From Evansella caseinilytica (GTDB lineage: Bacteria > Bacillota > Bacilli > Bacillales > Salisediminibacteriaceae), in the NCBI RefSeq assembly GCF_900107275.1, contig NZ_FNPI01000014.1:62001-126000 (forward strand): a DNA stretch of 64,000 nt, read 5' to 3'. Under the pieces are notes generated by a model, which saw only the letters and a program-made list of their open reading frames with translations, was not told where the DNA came from and did no database searches. Below, in pieces: positions 15,627 through 24,985 of this stretch (positions are counted from its first letter, which is position 1; the number at the start of each line of letters is the position of its first letter). Both the position numbers and the translations under genes were made by a program.

Positions 15627-16031
15627 TCACCCCCTTGTTTTCTGTTGCTCCACATAACGTTTCATGGTTTCGCTCGATACATTTCCTGCGGTAGATACAA
15701 AGTAGGAACGTGTCCAAAGGCTTGGCAGGTGGTGAAGATGAGGAAATTCTTCTCTCAACTTTTTAGATGTCACTCCTTTGATTTTTGCCATAATATCAGC
15801 AGGACTAAGTGATGGTAGCGAGTTAAGAAACATATGTGTGTGGTCTTTATCACACTCTATAGCGACAATGACAATTTCTAATTCAACACATATTTCCTGT
15901 ACCAACTGTTTAAAGCGTTCTTCCACATCAGCACGAAGAAATATTTTCCTTCTGTATCGAGGACAAAAAACGAAATGATAGTTGATTAAGGATACAGTTG
16001 TGTTAGTTCTTCTATATTCGTTCATATACAT
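15627..16031 (-). CDS. tnpA: TnpA, Y1/HUH transposase of IS200/IS605
   Basis: A 134-residue transposase of normal length. The N-terminal INYHFVFCPRYRRKIF is characteristic, the HUH metal site is in CDKDHTHMFLNSLP (about residues 61-74), and the nucleophilic tyrosine is in SSETMKRYVEQQ (about 118-129). It cuts and rejoins single-stranded ends during peel-and-paste transposition. The gene ends 5 bp before tnpB, on the same strand. No frameshift is visible. Confidence 0.95.
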   Translation of the reverse strand: MYMNEYRRTNTTVSLINYHFVFCPRYRRKIFLRADVEERFKQLVQEICVELEIVIVAIECDKDHTHMFLNSLPSLSPADIMAKIKGVTSKKLREEFPHLHHLPSLWTRSYFVSTAGNVSSETMKRYVEQQKTRG

Positions 16032-16090
16032 ATCGTATCAGTTTAGATTATGTACTTCAACAGATACACAATAAATAAAAAGTGAAATTT

Positions 16091-16351
16091 TCAGATACTT
16101 GAAGCACCACAAAACCTTACGATTTTTAGTGGCACTCCGCATCTGACCTCACTCTCATCCCATGTCTAAAGACGGTTACGACCTGCATGGGCTTTCCCGT
16201 TCGGAAAATCATGTAAAACGGCGGTGCATAAAGCCGCTGATTCATCAAACGGGGCTGACCTTCCGAACTTTGCGGCGCTTGCAGCAGCGGTACTGCCTGA
16301 GAAAGCAAGACGCCGCACTGCCTGCCAACCACGTCCGATAATCAAACAAGA
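16091..16351. other. Unexplained GC-rich stretch between the IS element and rhaEW
   Basis: About 260 bp with GC content visibly above the flanks. Short open frames run on both strands (for example LPNFAALAAAVLPEKARR on plus), but none has a ribosome binding site and I recognise no family. It may be a gene remnant or a structured repeat. Confidence 0.4.
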
Positions 16352-16396
16352 GGAGCCTCACAGGAAAAGTATCCTGGTTGAGGCTCCCTTTTTTTT
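16352..16396 (+). terminator. Hairpin with T-run after rhaEW
   Basis: GGAGCCTCA...TGAGGCTCC stem (16352-16387) with inner CAGGA/TCCTG pairing. Eight T follow on the plus strand (16389-16396), so it terminates plus-strand transcription. It is 21 bp past the minus-strand rhaEW stop and could also act there, but the T-run is on the wrong side for that. Confidence 0.65.
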
Positions 16397-16407
16397 GTGA
16401 GCAACTG

Positions 16408-18477
16408 TTAACGGGTAAAGGCTGCCGGCACGCCGCCATCCACCGTCATCATGCATCCGGTCGTTTTTTCCGCTTTCGATGACGCAAAAAACGCGATCGC
16501 CTCCGCGATATCCTCCGGAAGAACATTGACAAATAACGTTGTCCGTTTGCGATAATGCCCTTCTAGCTGATCCGGTTCAATTCCGTAAGCCGCAGCCCGC
16601 TCCTCGCGCCAGCGGGATCCCCAGATGGCAGACCCTTGAAGAACGGCATCCGGGAGAACCGAATTGACACGAATGCCATATTCTCCGCCTTCCGCGGCAA
16701 TACATCTCGCTAAATGCGTTTCCAGCGCTTTCGCCGAGCTGTATGCAGCGGCGTTTTTACCAGCATAGACCGAATTTTTGGAGCCGACAAACACCATGCT
16801 CCCGCCGATTGCCTGCGATTTCATTTGTTTAAATGCTTCTCGGGCAACGAGAAAATAGCCGGTACCGAGAACATTCATATTCAGGTTCCATTCTTTCAAC
16901 GTCGTTTCAGCGAATGGGCTGGAGGTAGCCAGGCCGGCGTTGTTGACAATGATGTCCACTCCTCCGTATGCCAGCGCTGCCGTTTGAAAAGCCGCAGCTA
17001 CCTGCTCTTCACTCGTCACATCCATTTTTACAGCAAGCGCGCGGTTTTCACCGTATTCTTCATTTATTTCTGCCGCCAGCTTTTCCGCCCCTTTCGCGTT
17101 CAGGTCGGCAACAACGACGTGGGCACCCTCGGATACGAATTTTCGGCATGAAGCACTGCCAATACCGCCGGCCCCGCCGGTGACAAACGCCACTTTTCTG
17201 GAGAACTCCGCCTCTGCCGGCGCAAGGGAAAGCTTGTACAGTTCCAACGGCCAGTATTCGATATTATACGATTCATTTTCATTCAACGACACGAAATTAC
17301 CTAGCGCCGTTGCTCCTTTCATGACGGCGATCGCCCGGTGATAAAGGGCGCCGCTGACGTTTGCCATCGTCACGTTTTTGCCCGAGTTAATCATGCCGAG
17401 CCCCGGAATCAGGATAACTCTCGGCGCCGGCTCAAACATGACATCGCCTTCCTGTTTATTTCGTTCAAAATAGGCTTCATACTCTTTTTTGAATGCGTCA
17501 ATGCTTGTTTGTACCTTTTCGAGCAACTGAGCCGTATCGTTCGATTGCGGGTTCCAGTCGATGTAAAGCGGCACCCGCTTCGTATGAACGAGATGATCAG
17601 GGCAGGCAGCCCCTACCTGAGAAAGGACGGCAGCATCCCGGCTGTTGACAAATTCCAGCACATCGTCCGAGGTATCAAACGTAAGCAGCATTTTTTTCTC
17701 CGCGCTTACGGTCCCGCGAATCACCGGCATGATTTCCGCTAAAACCGTTTCCCGTTCTTCCGCCGCAAGGGCTTGATATTTTTGCCCGCCAAAAATCACA
17801 TTTTTATCAATCCGAGCCTCAATGTATTGTTCTGCTTCATTAATCATCGCAATCGTTTTATCATAGCTTTGCTTCGCTGTATCCCCCCATACAACCAAGC
17901 CGTGCTTTTCCATTAAAACGAGCTCTGCCTTCGGATTTTTTCGCACACCTTCCGCGATCATTTTCGACAGTTTGAAGCCTGGACGAATATACGGCACCCA
18001 AACGAAGCGGTCACCGAATATTTCCTTGGCGATTTCCTTGCCGTTATCGGCGCAGCAAATGCTAATAATCGCATCTGGGTGCGTGTGATCCACGTGTTTG
18101 AAAGGCAGGAACGCGTGCAGCAATGTCTCAATCGAAGCGCGCGGATGCTTGCTGTCCACCATGCAATGCGCCAAATATTCCACCATTTCTTCATCCGACA
18201 TTTCGTCGCGTTCGAACAGCGGTCGAATATCTTCCAGCTTCAGACCGGTAAAATTTTTGTGCTTCATTGTTGCCAGATCCGAGCCGCTTCCTTTTACCCA
18301 CATCACTTCTGTTTCCCTGCCCATGAAATCCCTTTCAATTGTTTTCATAGACGTATTCCCGCCGCCCCAATTGCATACTGCACGATCTGAACCGATCAGG
18401 TTCGAGCGGTAAACAAGCTCATCCAACCCCGTTTGCAACGACTTTGCTTCTTCTTCACCCCAACGATTTTTAACCAT
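16408..18477 (-). CDS. rhaEW: Bifunctional rhamnulose-1-phosphate aldolase / lactaldehyde dehydrogenase
   Basis: A 689-residue fusion. The N-terminal class II aldolase domain (about 1-420) has metal ligands in KHVDHTHPDAI and VLMEKHGLVVW. The C-terminal short-chain dehydrogenase (about 425-689) has the NAD motif FVTGGAGGIGSASC and the catalytic YSSAKALETHLA. It splits L-rhamnulose-1-phosphate to DHAP and L-lactaldehyde and oxidises the aldehyde to lactate, as for the B. subtilis YuxG/RhaEW family. The ATG follows GGAGGGAATT. Partners rhaA and rhaB lie 3-5 kb upstream on the same strand. The IS element just downstream separates it from the probable regulator. Confidence 0.93.
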   Translation of the reverse strand: MVKNRWGEEEAKSLQTGLDELVYRSNLIGSDRAVCNWGGGNTSMKTIERDFMGRETEVMWVKGSGSDLATMKHKNFTGLKLEDIRPLFERDEMSDEEMVEYLAHCMVDSKHPRASIETLLHAFLPFKHVDHTHPDAIISICCADNGKEIAKEIFGDRFVWVPYIRPGFKLSKMIAEGVRKNPKAELVLMEKHGLVVWGDTAKQSYDKTIAMINEAEQYIEARIDKNVIFGGQKYQALAAEERETVLAEIMPVIRGTVSAEKKMLLTFDTSDDVLEFVNSRDAAVLSQVGAACPDHLVHTKRVPLYIDWNPQSNDTAQLLEKVQTSIDAFKKEYEAYFERNKQEGDVMFEPAPRVILIPGLGMINSGKNVTMANVSGALYHRAIAVMKGATALGNFVSLNENESYNIEYWPLELYKLSLAPAEAEFSRKVAFVTGGAGGIGSASCRKFVSEGAHVVVADLNAKGAEKLAAEINEEYGENRALAVKMDVTSEEQVAAAFQTAALAYGGVDIIVNNAGLATSSPFAETTLKEWNLNMNVLGTGYFLVAREAFKQMKSQAIGGSMVFVGSKNSVYAGKNAAAYSSAKALETHLARCIAAEGGEYGIRVNSVLPDAVLQGSAIWGSRWREERAAAYGIEPDQLEGHYRKRTTLFVNVLPEDIAEAIAFFASSKAEKTTGCMMTVDGGVPAAFTR

Positions 18478-18799
18478 AATTCCCTCCGTTTACTTTTGAA
18501 TAGTTTTGTTTAGTTCCGTAAATTCAGTTTATCATAATTCCGTTTTTGTTTGTATTGTTTTTTCTAGTTTACTAATGTTTTTACCTAACTACGTACTTAG
18601 CTCTCTTTTATGCCTCCATTTCAAACAAATTGGATATAAGCACTGTTAAATGAACTACTTTTGCCAAATAGCAGTCGTCAGCGGCACGGTAAACAGGAAT
18701 TTAGTCCGTTGACAATATTTTTTCATTGATGGTATTTTCATGCTTACACCATCCATTCGACTTTATTTCTTAGTTATTTAATGAAGGAAGTGAATAGTA
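18478..18799. other. Divergent control region between rhaEW and the plus-strand trio
   Basis: A/T-rich, no gene. On the plus strand TTGACA (18709-18714) and TATTTT (18733-18738), spaced 18 bp, form a good sigma-A promoter for the trio. The rhaEW promoter should lie near 18490-18560, where AACTAAACAAAACTA-type A-rich repeats occur, but I cannot place the boxes confidently. Confidence 0.55.
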
Positions 18800-19316
18800 G
18801 TGAAACCTGAAGTCCAATCTTTCGCCCCTGTTTTCAGTCCAATATTTAACTATTTTGAACAAGCATTCTATTTTATGTTTGTTATTATTCTTTTCGCTAT
18901 CATAATGGGGATCATCGTACTAATTTTGTTTATTTTCGCCTCCATCGGGCTACATCGGCTGGCGGCAAATGCCAGCATGCCAAACGCCTGGATGGCCTTC
19001 ATTCCGTTTTTGCATGCCTATTTATTAGGAAAGGTTGTTCAGGATCAATGTAGCCAGTCATTTGCCGATAAGCTTCCGATAATTTTGTTGGTGGCAAATA
19101 TTGGCTGTTACTTTGCATCAGCGATCCCGGTTGTCGGTACCATTGTCTATATTCTAAGCGCCATCGTCTTTTTCTATGCTTGTCGCAAAGTATACAACCA
19201 CCCCAGCTGTCCTCCTTGTTGTCAGTATTGTTACGCTGGGTATAGTTGTCCCGTTTATTATCTTGGCCATTCGAAATCATCCACCTGTGCACTATCGTGT
19301 AACAGATTCTGTTTAA
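18800..19316 (+). pseudogene. Small polytopic membrane protein broken by a one-base frameshift
   Basis: A GTG start 9 nt after GAAGGAAG opens a membrane protein whose first 134 residues are coherent: helices near 27-55 and 95-130, and the soluble motif ASMPNAWMAFIPFLHAYLLG. At the C4 run 19201-19204 the frame shifts into a Cys/Pro-rich nonsense tail ending at 19477. Removing one C restores PAVLLVVSIVTLGIVVPFII and a charged tail ending at TAA 19314-19316, about 171 residues in total. So this is a recent frameshift, a phase-variable run or a sequencing error. The family is unknown to me. It is the first gene of the plus-strand trio. Confidence 0.8.
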
Positions 19317-19878
19317 AACGATCCCCAGTGAACTCGTTTCAGCAAGCTGAAACTTTGGAGAATCAGGTGGAGAAACTACTCCACCTGATAAAAGTTCCAC
19401 CTGCGCTTACCGGAAAGACGTGGACTTATCCCTTAAACAATAAACGAACCTTTTCACTAACAAATCCCTTTGTCTGAACGGCGCTGTTATTTCAAAACCT
19501 TCCCTTTCGATCGATGCCATACTTCACCCTAATTTTTCAACAACAATAGGTATTTACCACCCAGACTTCAGAACTATATTTTCGTTGTTTTTCACAAAAA
19601 AATAATGAAATAAACCTATTTATGGCATATTTGTCTTCGCTTATGATTAATAGATGGTAATTCATGTCACGATGACAGACTTTTTAGCGCATCATGAGTT
19701 CTAAGGCTAAGTACTTGTTCTTGCCGTCATCATTTTTCATAATAAAATAAGAATTAGTTTCAGCAAGCACCACATCGGGCATTCCAAAACAATTCATCCG
19801 CTGCCCTCGCTTAGAAACATGAAAATTCAGGAGGTTGGCGAAGGTTATATAAACAGTCTTTCAGGAGGTTCACCCATT
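19317..19878. other. Intergenic region with two hairpins before the Lon-domain gene
   Basis: No gene once the frameshift is taken into account. Two perfect hairpins follow the broken gene, GTTTCAGC/GCTGAAAC (19336-19353) and ATCAGGTGGAG/CTCCACCTGAT (19362-19389). Neither has a T-run. Confidence 0.55.
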
Positions 19879-20664
19879 TTGAAATCAATGAAACTATCGA
19901 AAGAAATAAAAATCAGTATTGCACTCGTTGCTGTGCCGCTGGTCATTTCTTTTCTGCTCATTTTGCTGCCGGTGCAGGAAGAATATACAGCCAGAGGAGA
20001 GATTGCTCCCGTTAGTGACTTAGGAATCAACGGCAGTGTCCATTTTACCTATGTCTATTCAGGAATTATCGAAAACTATTTAGACAAATTTTACGTCTTT
20101 TTGGAGTTTGATGACGTCGAGTTTATAACATTGGACGATGACGAATATGAATTTTATACCGAATATTATGTAGGAAGCGACGCAGAGGAAGATGCCTACA
20201 AAGAACAAACCGTCGCCAACGCCGTTCATGTCACCGCATCTGAAATTGGAGAAGAGGATGTTTTTCAGGACAAAATCGATGACATCCTTTACCATTCCGC
20301 AGAATACTATGGAGATTCCATGGGACTGATGGTCGCTATCGGACTTGTTGAGGAAATGAACAATGTGGATTATTCCCGGCACGGTTCCCTGACCATCGCC
20401 GGCACTGGAACGTTGGAGTATGACGGTACGGTCGGCTCTATCGGTGCGGTCAAGCAAAAGCTGTTCACCGCTGCCGCAAACGATGTGGATATCTTTTTCA
20501 TTCCCAAGGATGAAGACATATACGGTATGTACAGCAATGAATCGGAGGCACGACAAGTGCTGAGGGAAGAAAATCTGGATTTAAATGTCGTTCCGGTGGA
20601 AACATTGGACGATGCCATTGAGTATTTAGAAAACTATGATACTGGAAAGGTGCTATTGCAATGA
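19879..20664 (+). CDS. Membrane-anchored Lon-domain (S16) protease-like protein
   Basis: Start taken as the TTG at 19879, 10 nt after AGGAGG; the ATG at 19819 would add 20 residues unlike a signal anchor. The 261-residue protein has one N-terminal membrane anchor (LVAVPLVISFLLILLP), an acidic extracytoplasmic region and a C-terminal S16 domain. Predicted catalytic Ser147 lies in YYGDSMGLMVAIGL and Lys192 in VGSIGAVKQK; their 45-residue spacing matches the 43 of E. coli Lon. AGTGTLEYDGTVG is the conserved strand between them. The plan resembles YlbL/SepM proteases but has no PDZ domain, and the serine motif is GDSMG instead of GPSAG. Its stop overlaps the next gene (ATGA), so the two likely work together. 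Confidence 0.8.
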   Translation: MKSMKLSKEIKISIALVAVPLVISFLLILLPVQEEYTARGEIAPVSDLGINGSVHFTYVYSGIIENYLDKFYVFLEFDDVEFITLDDDEYEFYTEYYVGSDAEEDAYKEQTVANAVHVTASEIGEEDVFQDKIDDILYHSAEYYGDSMGLMVAIGLVEEMNNVDYSRHGSLTIAGTGTLEYDGTVGSIGAVKQKLFTAAANDVDIFFIPKDEDIYGMYSNESEARQVLREENLDLNVVPVETLDDAIEYLENYDTGKVLLQ

Positions 20665-21299
20665 AACAGCTACAATCAGAATCAATCGGCAAGATATTAT
20701 GGATCGTCCTGTGGGTGGCAGCTATTTTCACTGCTGTTTCCGTGGTGAACACAGTCATTTATATTATTGATTATCAATTATTTTATAAAATCGAAGCATT
20801 TTACAGTGTAGTTACGATTTTCATCGCGTTGATCCATTTTATCCTGTTTATTCTTTATGGAATTTGGATTTATAAAGTTCATATGGACTTTAAGACGTTT
20901 TTTCCTGATCATCCCGTTACACCGGGGAAGGCGGTCGGATTTTATTTTATCCCCTTCTTTAGTCTGTACTGGCTATTCCATGTACCGGCAAAATTAAGTC
21001 GAAGCTTGAAAAGCGAGGCGATCACTGCCGATTATCGGGGGAAATTCTCCGTTTTGTGGCCGTTCGGAGTGATCTTTTTCATCATCGATCACATCTTCAA
21101 TTTGTATTTTGCCTACAATGAATCGATGTACATCTCCGAATGGACATGGCTGACAGCCGATATCGTTTATCTTATTCTGTTAATCCTGTCCCTCTCGCTG
21201 CTTTTCGCTGTTACTAACAGTCTGCAGCTTCTGAAGACGCACAAGCTGGAAACAGAGCAGCAACAACCGGCGGACGACGATACGCCGTTAAATGCTTAA
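20661..21299 (+). CDS. Four-helix membrane protein, DUF4328-like
   Basis: A 212-residue membrane protein starting in the ATGA overlap with the protease gene. Hydrophobic helices lie near residues 10-32, 48-70, 88-112, 128-150 and 165-190. The central TPGKAVGFYFIPFFSLYWLF resembles the PGWAxGWWFxPFxNL core of DUF4328 proteins, a tentative match. The tail is polar (EQQQPADDD). Strict coupling suggests it is the membrane partner or substrate of the S16 protease. It ends 19 bp before a palindrome that would terminate both this and the convergent rhaA transcript. Confidence 0.65.
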   Translation: MKQLQSESIGKILWIVLWVAAIFTAVSVVNTVIYIIDYQLFYKIEAFYSVVTIFIALIHFILFILYGIWIYKVHMDFKTFFPDHPVTPGKAVGFYFIPFFSLYWLFHVPAKLSRSLKSEAITADYRGKFSVLWPFGVIFFIIDHIFNLYFAYNESMYISEWTWLTADIVYLILLILSLSLLFAVTNSLQLLKTHKLETEQQQPADDDTPLNA

Positions 21300-21317
21300 C
21301 ACGTCTCGCCTTTGATA

Positions 21318-21369
21318 AAGTGCCAGGCACCTTATAACGCTTTAAAGCGTCATAAGGTGCCTGGCACTT
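21318..21369. repeat. 52-bp palindrome of the GTGCCAGGCAC family, likely bidirectional terminator
   Basis: Two 26-bp arms beginning AAGTGCCAGGCACCTTAT with a single mismatch and no loop, centred on TTTAAA. It lies between two convergent genes (membrane protein stop 21299, rhaA stop 21376), a natural place for a shared terminator. The outer 11 bp are the same as in the palindrome at 11384-11433; the inner parts differ. Confidence 0.88.
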
Positions 21370-21375
21370 CAATGC

Positions 21376-22629
21376 TTATCTTTTCGACAACACTTCGTTT
21401 TCGTATGCTTTCACATCCTGAAGCCATGCTTCTCTTACCGGAACCCCCATTTGTTCACAGTAATAATCCCAGATGGCGCCGAACGGATATGTTTTAAATT
21501 CCTCCATCAGTGCCAGTCTTTCTGTAAAGTTCCCGTCTTCCTGCAACTGCCTGAAATGATCATGAGGAATAAGCAGCGCGTATAACAGGGATTTGATCAT
21601 ATTCCGCGTGCCGATCGTCCAGGCGGCGATGCGGTTGATGCTGGCATCGAAGAAGTCCAGCCCAATAATGACTTTATCCAGGGCGCCGTTGCGGACGATT
21701 TCCAAAGCAATCTCCTTCAGTTCATCATCAAGAATAACGACATGATCACTGTCCCAGCGCACCGGCCGAGATACATGGAGCGCCAGCTTGTCACTGTACA
21801 ACAGCATCGAGGAAATTTTATTGGAAACCGTTTCGGTTGGATGGTAATGCCCGGTATCAAGCAAACAAATTTTATTGTTTTTTAGCGCATAGCCGAGATA
21901 AAACTCATGGGAACCGACGACATAGGATTCCGACCCGATGCCGAACACTTTGCTTTCCACCGCATCCAGGTTGTGACTTTCGTTCAGCTTTTCCGCGAAA
22001 ATCTTATCCAGTGCGTCCTTCAGCCGGCGGCGCGGTGTTAGACGATCGCTCGGAATATCTTTGTATCCGTCCGGTATCCACACATTTGTCAGGCAAGGCG
22101 TTCCCAGTTCTTTGCCGAAATATTCCCCGATTTTCCGGCTTTTGATGCAGTGATCGATCCAAAACTGCCGTATTTTTTCATCAGGATGAGACAATGTCAA
22201 GCCATCGGCCGCTTTTTCATGGGAAAACAGCGTCGGGTTAAAGTCCAATCCGAGACCTTGCTCCTTCGCCCAAGCTACCCAGTTCTCAAAATGCTTCGGC
22301 TCCAATTCATCCCGTTCCACTACTTCTCCGTTTGTTTCGGCATAAATCGCATGGAGATTGACGCGGTGCTTTCCGGGAATGAAGGAAAGCGCTTTTTCTA
22401 AATCCTGCCTTAATTCAGCAGCAGTAGTCGCCTTGCCGGGATAGTTGCCCGTCACATCGATGCCGCCGGACAACTCCCGCTGATTCACCTCAAAACCGGT
22501 TACATCGTCGCCTTGCCAGCAATGAATGGAAACAGGGACTTTTTTTAACGTTTCCAGTACTTCGTCTACTTGAATACCCCATTTTTCATAGGATTGTTTC
22601 GCCAGTTCGTAATTTTCTTTGATTGTCAT
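21376..22629 (-). CDS. rhaA: L-rhamnose isomerase
   Basis: About 417 residues from the ATG at 22629, spaced 10 nt from AAGGGAG. It converts L-rhamnose to L-rhamnulose in the cytoplasm. Family signatures are [15 protein letters not shown] near the N-terminus, [13 protein letters not shown], the [13 protein letters not shown] loop, and the metal site around [19 protein letters not shown] and [14 protein letters not shown]. Length and motifs are normal for the Bacillus/E. coli family. It lies directly downstream of rhaB, with the rhaB stop 12 bp before this ATG, and is the last gene before the palindromic terminator. Confidence 0.96.
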   Translation of the reverse strand: MTIKENYELAKQSYEKWGIQVDEVLETLKKVPVSIHCWQGDDVTGFEVNQRELSGGIDVTGNYPGKATTAAELRQDLEKALSFIPGKHRVNLHAIYAETNGEVVERDELEPKHFENWVAWAKEQGLGLDFNPTLFSHEKAADGLTLSHPDEKIRQFWIDHCIKSRKIGEYFGKELGTPCLTNVWIPDGYKDIPSDRLTPRRRLKDALDKIFAEKLNESHNLDAVESKVFGIGSESYVVGSHEFYLGYALKNNKICLLDTGHYHPTETVSNKISSMLLYSDKLALHVSRPVRWDSDHVVILDDELKEIALEIVRNGALDKVIIGLDFFDASINRIAAWTIGTRNMIKSLLYALLIPHDHFRQLQEDGNFTERLALMEEFKTYPFGAIWDYYCEQMGVPVREAWLQDVKAYENEVLSKR

Positions 22630-22643
22630 TTCGACAGCTCCCT

Positions 22644-24059
22644 TCAATTCATTTTCTGCCTCGGAAAATATTTTTTGATTGCAAACGATTTTTGCACGAT
22701 TGCTCTTGCTTCTTCAATATCGTTCATTTCGCCTAAAGCCATGAGTTGGGCAACGATGTTGCCGATAGCCGTCGCCTCCACCGGACCGGCATTCACCTCT
22801 TTGTTTGTCACGTCGGCAATAAGCTGGTTGAGCATTTCATTTTGGCAGCCGCCGCCAATGACATTTATTTTCGCGTACGTTTTCCCAAGGATATCCTCGA
22901 TTTCCTCCACGGCTTGCTGATAGCTTACCGCAAGACTGTCGTACACGCATTTCGCCACTTCTCCTGGAGACGTCGGCACCGGCTGATCCGTTTCTCGGCA
23001 ACAGTCTTGAATTTCTGCCACCATGCTTACAGGATTTAAGAAGCGGTCGTCGTTCACATTGACGATAGCCGAATAATCGCTGGCTTCGCGGGCGAGGTCC
23101 ACCAATTCTGAAAAAGAATAGTGGTCATGATAATTCCTTTTCACTTCCTGAATCATCCAAAGACCCATAATATTTTTCAGGAAACGGTAGCGGTAATCGA
23201 TTCCGCCTTCGTTTGTGTAATTATAATCGAGCGCTTTCGCCGTGGAATTCGGCTCCGCACTCTCCACCCCGATCAACGACCACGTTCCGGAACTGAGATA
23301 AATCGTCTCGCCGTGATCTGGAACCGCCGCAACCGCCGAGCCGGTATCGTGCGTTGCCGGAAGAACGACTTGCATATCGCTCCCGAATTCCTTCACCAGC
23401 TCTGCTGTTAAATTGCCGAGGATGGTTTTCGGTGGAGCTATTTGTTGAAACATGCTCCGGCTGATTCCTAATTCTGCAAGTATTGCCTCATCCCAATTTT
23501 TCTCCTTCGCATTCACCAGTTGGGTGGAAGTAGCATTCGTATATTCATTGACTTTTTTCCCTGTCAGAAGAAAATGAAGATAATCAGGAATCATCAGGAA
23601 TGCCGCGGCTTTTTCCAACGTTTCCGGTTCACTTTGCTTCAGTGAATACAACTGGTAAATCGTGTTGAATTTGAGAAACTGGATGCCTGTTTTTGCATAC
23701 AGCGCTTCCTTCGGTATCCTGCGGAATACTTTTTCCATCATTCCATCCGTTCTCGCATCGCGGTAGGCAACCGCTTTCGTCAGCAGCCGATCCTGCTCAT
23801 CCAACAGCACAAAATCCACCGCCCACGTGTCAATGCCAATGCTGTCGGGTTGCACTCCTGCCTGCACACAGCGGCTGATCCCGGTTTTTATTTCAGCAAA
23901 CAGCCTGTCGATATCCCAGCAATACTGCCCGTCCAACTGGATCATTTGATTTTCAAAGCGATATATTTCCTTTAGCTCCAATTGCCGGTTTTCAAGACAG
24001 CCAAGCATCAATCTCCCGCTGGATGCGCCGATATCAACCGCAAGACAATGCTTTTTCAT
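22644..24059 (-). CDS. rhaB: Rhamnulokinase
   Basis: A 471-residue FGGY-family sugar kinase. N-terminal motif [27 protein letters not shown], then the ATP-side [14 protein letters not shown] and [18 protein letters not shown]. It phosphorylates L-rhamnulose to rhamnulose-1-phosphate. First gene of a rhaBA unit. The ATG follows GAAAGGGTGATGGT. A cre-like site lies about 20 bp upstream of the start, pointing to catabolite repression by CcpA. No rhaM lies between rhaB and rhaA, unlike B. subtilis. Confidence 0.95.
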   Translation of the reverse strand: MKKHCLAVDIGASSGRLMLGCLENRQLELKEIYRFENQMIQLDGQYCWDIDRLFAEIKTGISRCVQAGVQPDSIGIDTWAVDFVLLDEQDRLLTKAVAYRDARTDGMMEKVFRRIPKEALYAKTGIQFLKFNTIYQLYSLKQSEPETLEKAAAFLMIPDYLHFLLTGKKVNEYTNATSTQLVNAKEKNWDEAILAELGISRSMFQQIAPPKTILGNLTAELVKEFGSDMQVVLPATHDTGSAVAAVPDHGETIYLSSGTWSLIGVESAEPNSTAKALDYNYTNEGGIDYRYRFLKNIMGLWMIQEVKRNYHDHYSFSELVDLAREASDYSAIVNVNDDRFLNPVSMVAEIQDCCRETDQPVPTSPGEVAKCVYDSLAVSYQQAVEEIEDILGKTYAKINVIGGGCQNEMLNQLIADVTNKEVNAGPVEATAIGNIVAQLMALGEMNDIEEARAIVQKSFAIKKYFPRQKMN

Positions 24060-24532
24060 ACCATCACCCTTTCTTACAGGTAAGCGTTTTCTCTATGATA
24101 ATCATAATCCAGGCACAGCGAAAAAAACATATCGGGAATTATCATTTTATTGTCCTTATTTGCAGTGGAGATTTTAGCACGAGGAATGGAGGATCGGAAG
24201 CTCATGGTACGGGGGATCGCACGTTGATGGACTCTGGGAAAAAAGAAAGTGGCGGAACTTTCAAAAGGAGGTTCGCTCAAGGATAGACAGTGGCGGCAGA
24301 AAAAGCCAGTGCAGCTCATAAGGAAAGCCACCTCTCGTTTGTACTGAATTTGTACCGTTTCCGTGTTTTTCGGCGGAAAAATAAAAAGGTGACCAATCCT
24401 GCTGATCATGGTAGGATGTAGATAAAATTTATCTCAGAGGTGAGGTGAGCTACGTTGAGCGGGCAAAAGAATTAGAAGCTAAAATGAATATTCAAAACCC
24501 TTTCCGTACAGTACAGCAAATCAAAAATAGTT
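24060..24532. other. rhaB upstream region
   Basis: No convincing gene. TATGAT/TATCAT elements near 24095-24110 could include the rhaB -10 box. The plus-strand frame here lacks a ribosome binding site. Confidence 0.4.
24079..24092. promoter_or_regulatory. cre-like CcpA site upstream of rhaB
   Basis: GGTAAGCGTTTTCT matches the cre consensus TGWAANCGNTNNCA except for the two outermost bases. It lies 20 bp from the rhaB start, where CcpA would act as a roadblock. Regulation is inferred. Confidence 0.55.
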
Positions 24533-24985
24533 TCATACCAGACAACAGGTTACCCTTGTTGCATATGGATTTAAGACCAGATAACATGTTAACATTAAGC
24601 TGCACATGATAAAAACACATCTTTCGGTTCTAATTGAACTGCTACGGAAAACACAAACCTTTCTCCATACACACAAGCTAAATTCTTTTTTTGCATGATC
24701 AAACAATTTATACATCAGTATAAAGTAACTTCCCCAAATAAAAATATAGACTGCTAAATAAACCGTTGAAAATAGCAAGCTGCTAGTTGACTGGCTTAAT
24801 TGATAAGCATAAAAGAAAATAGCAACACTGAGTATTAATAACATTGTTGCCCTTGTTGGTTTTGCTTGTCGAATACGCGATACGTTCAACCGATATTTAT
24901 AATAACCAAATGTGAAAATGGAGCCTCATATTAACTGCAAAATAAACACAGAAACTATTCCCACATTTGTTCTGTAATTACTCAT
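24533..24985 (-). pseudogene. Small membrane protein with an in-frame TGA stop
   Basis: Behind a strong GAGGAGGAG ribosome binding site an ATG at 24985 opens MSNYRTNVGIVSVFILQLI, then an in-frame TGA (24928-24926), then the same frame continues coherently as GSIFTFGYYKYRLNVSRIRQ and two membrane helices (LLILSVAIFFYAYQL, YLAVYIFIWGSYFILMYKLF). The end after KEFSLCVWRK becomes cysteine-rich and probably frameshifted. The ATG overlaps the stop of an upstream PadR remnant. In Bacilli a padR gene is often followed by a small membrane protein, which fits. The original function is unknown. Confidence 0.7.

Larger units (their letters stand above)
14375..16090 (-). mobile_element. IS200/IS605-family insertion sequence (tnpA + tnpB)
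   Basis: The element carries a Y1/HUH transposase gene and a TnpB gene in the same orientation, 5 bp apart. The right end has subterminal hairpins (CGGCTAAAGCCG at 14403-14414 and the CACC/GGTG stem near 14420-14443). The left end lies after the tnpA start, near 16040-16090. Both genes look intact, so the element may be active. Exact ends are approximate because this family makes no target duplication or terminal inverted repeats. It lies between rhaEW and the DeoR regulator gene. Confidence 0.85.

Noticed and set aside
15622-15717. Upstream extension of tnpB
   Set aside because: It overlaps tnpA, has no ribosome binding site and does not match the usual TnpB N-terminus, which begins at 15621.
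24074-24409. 111-codon minus-strand frame upstream of rhaB
   Set aside because: Overlaps the rhaB promoter and cre-like site, low-complexity composition, no ribosome binding site.
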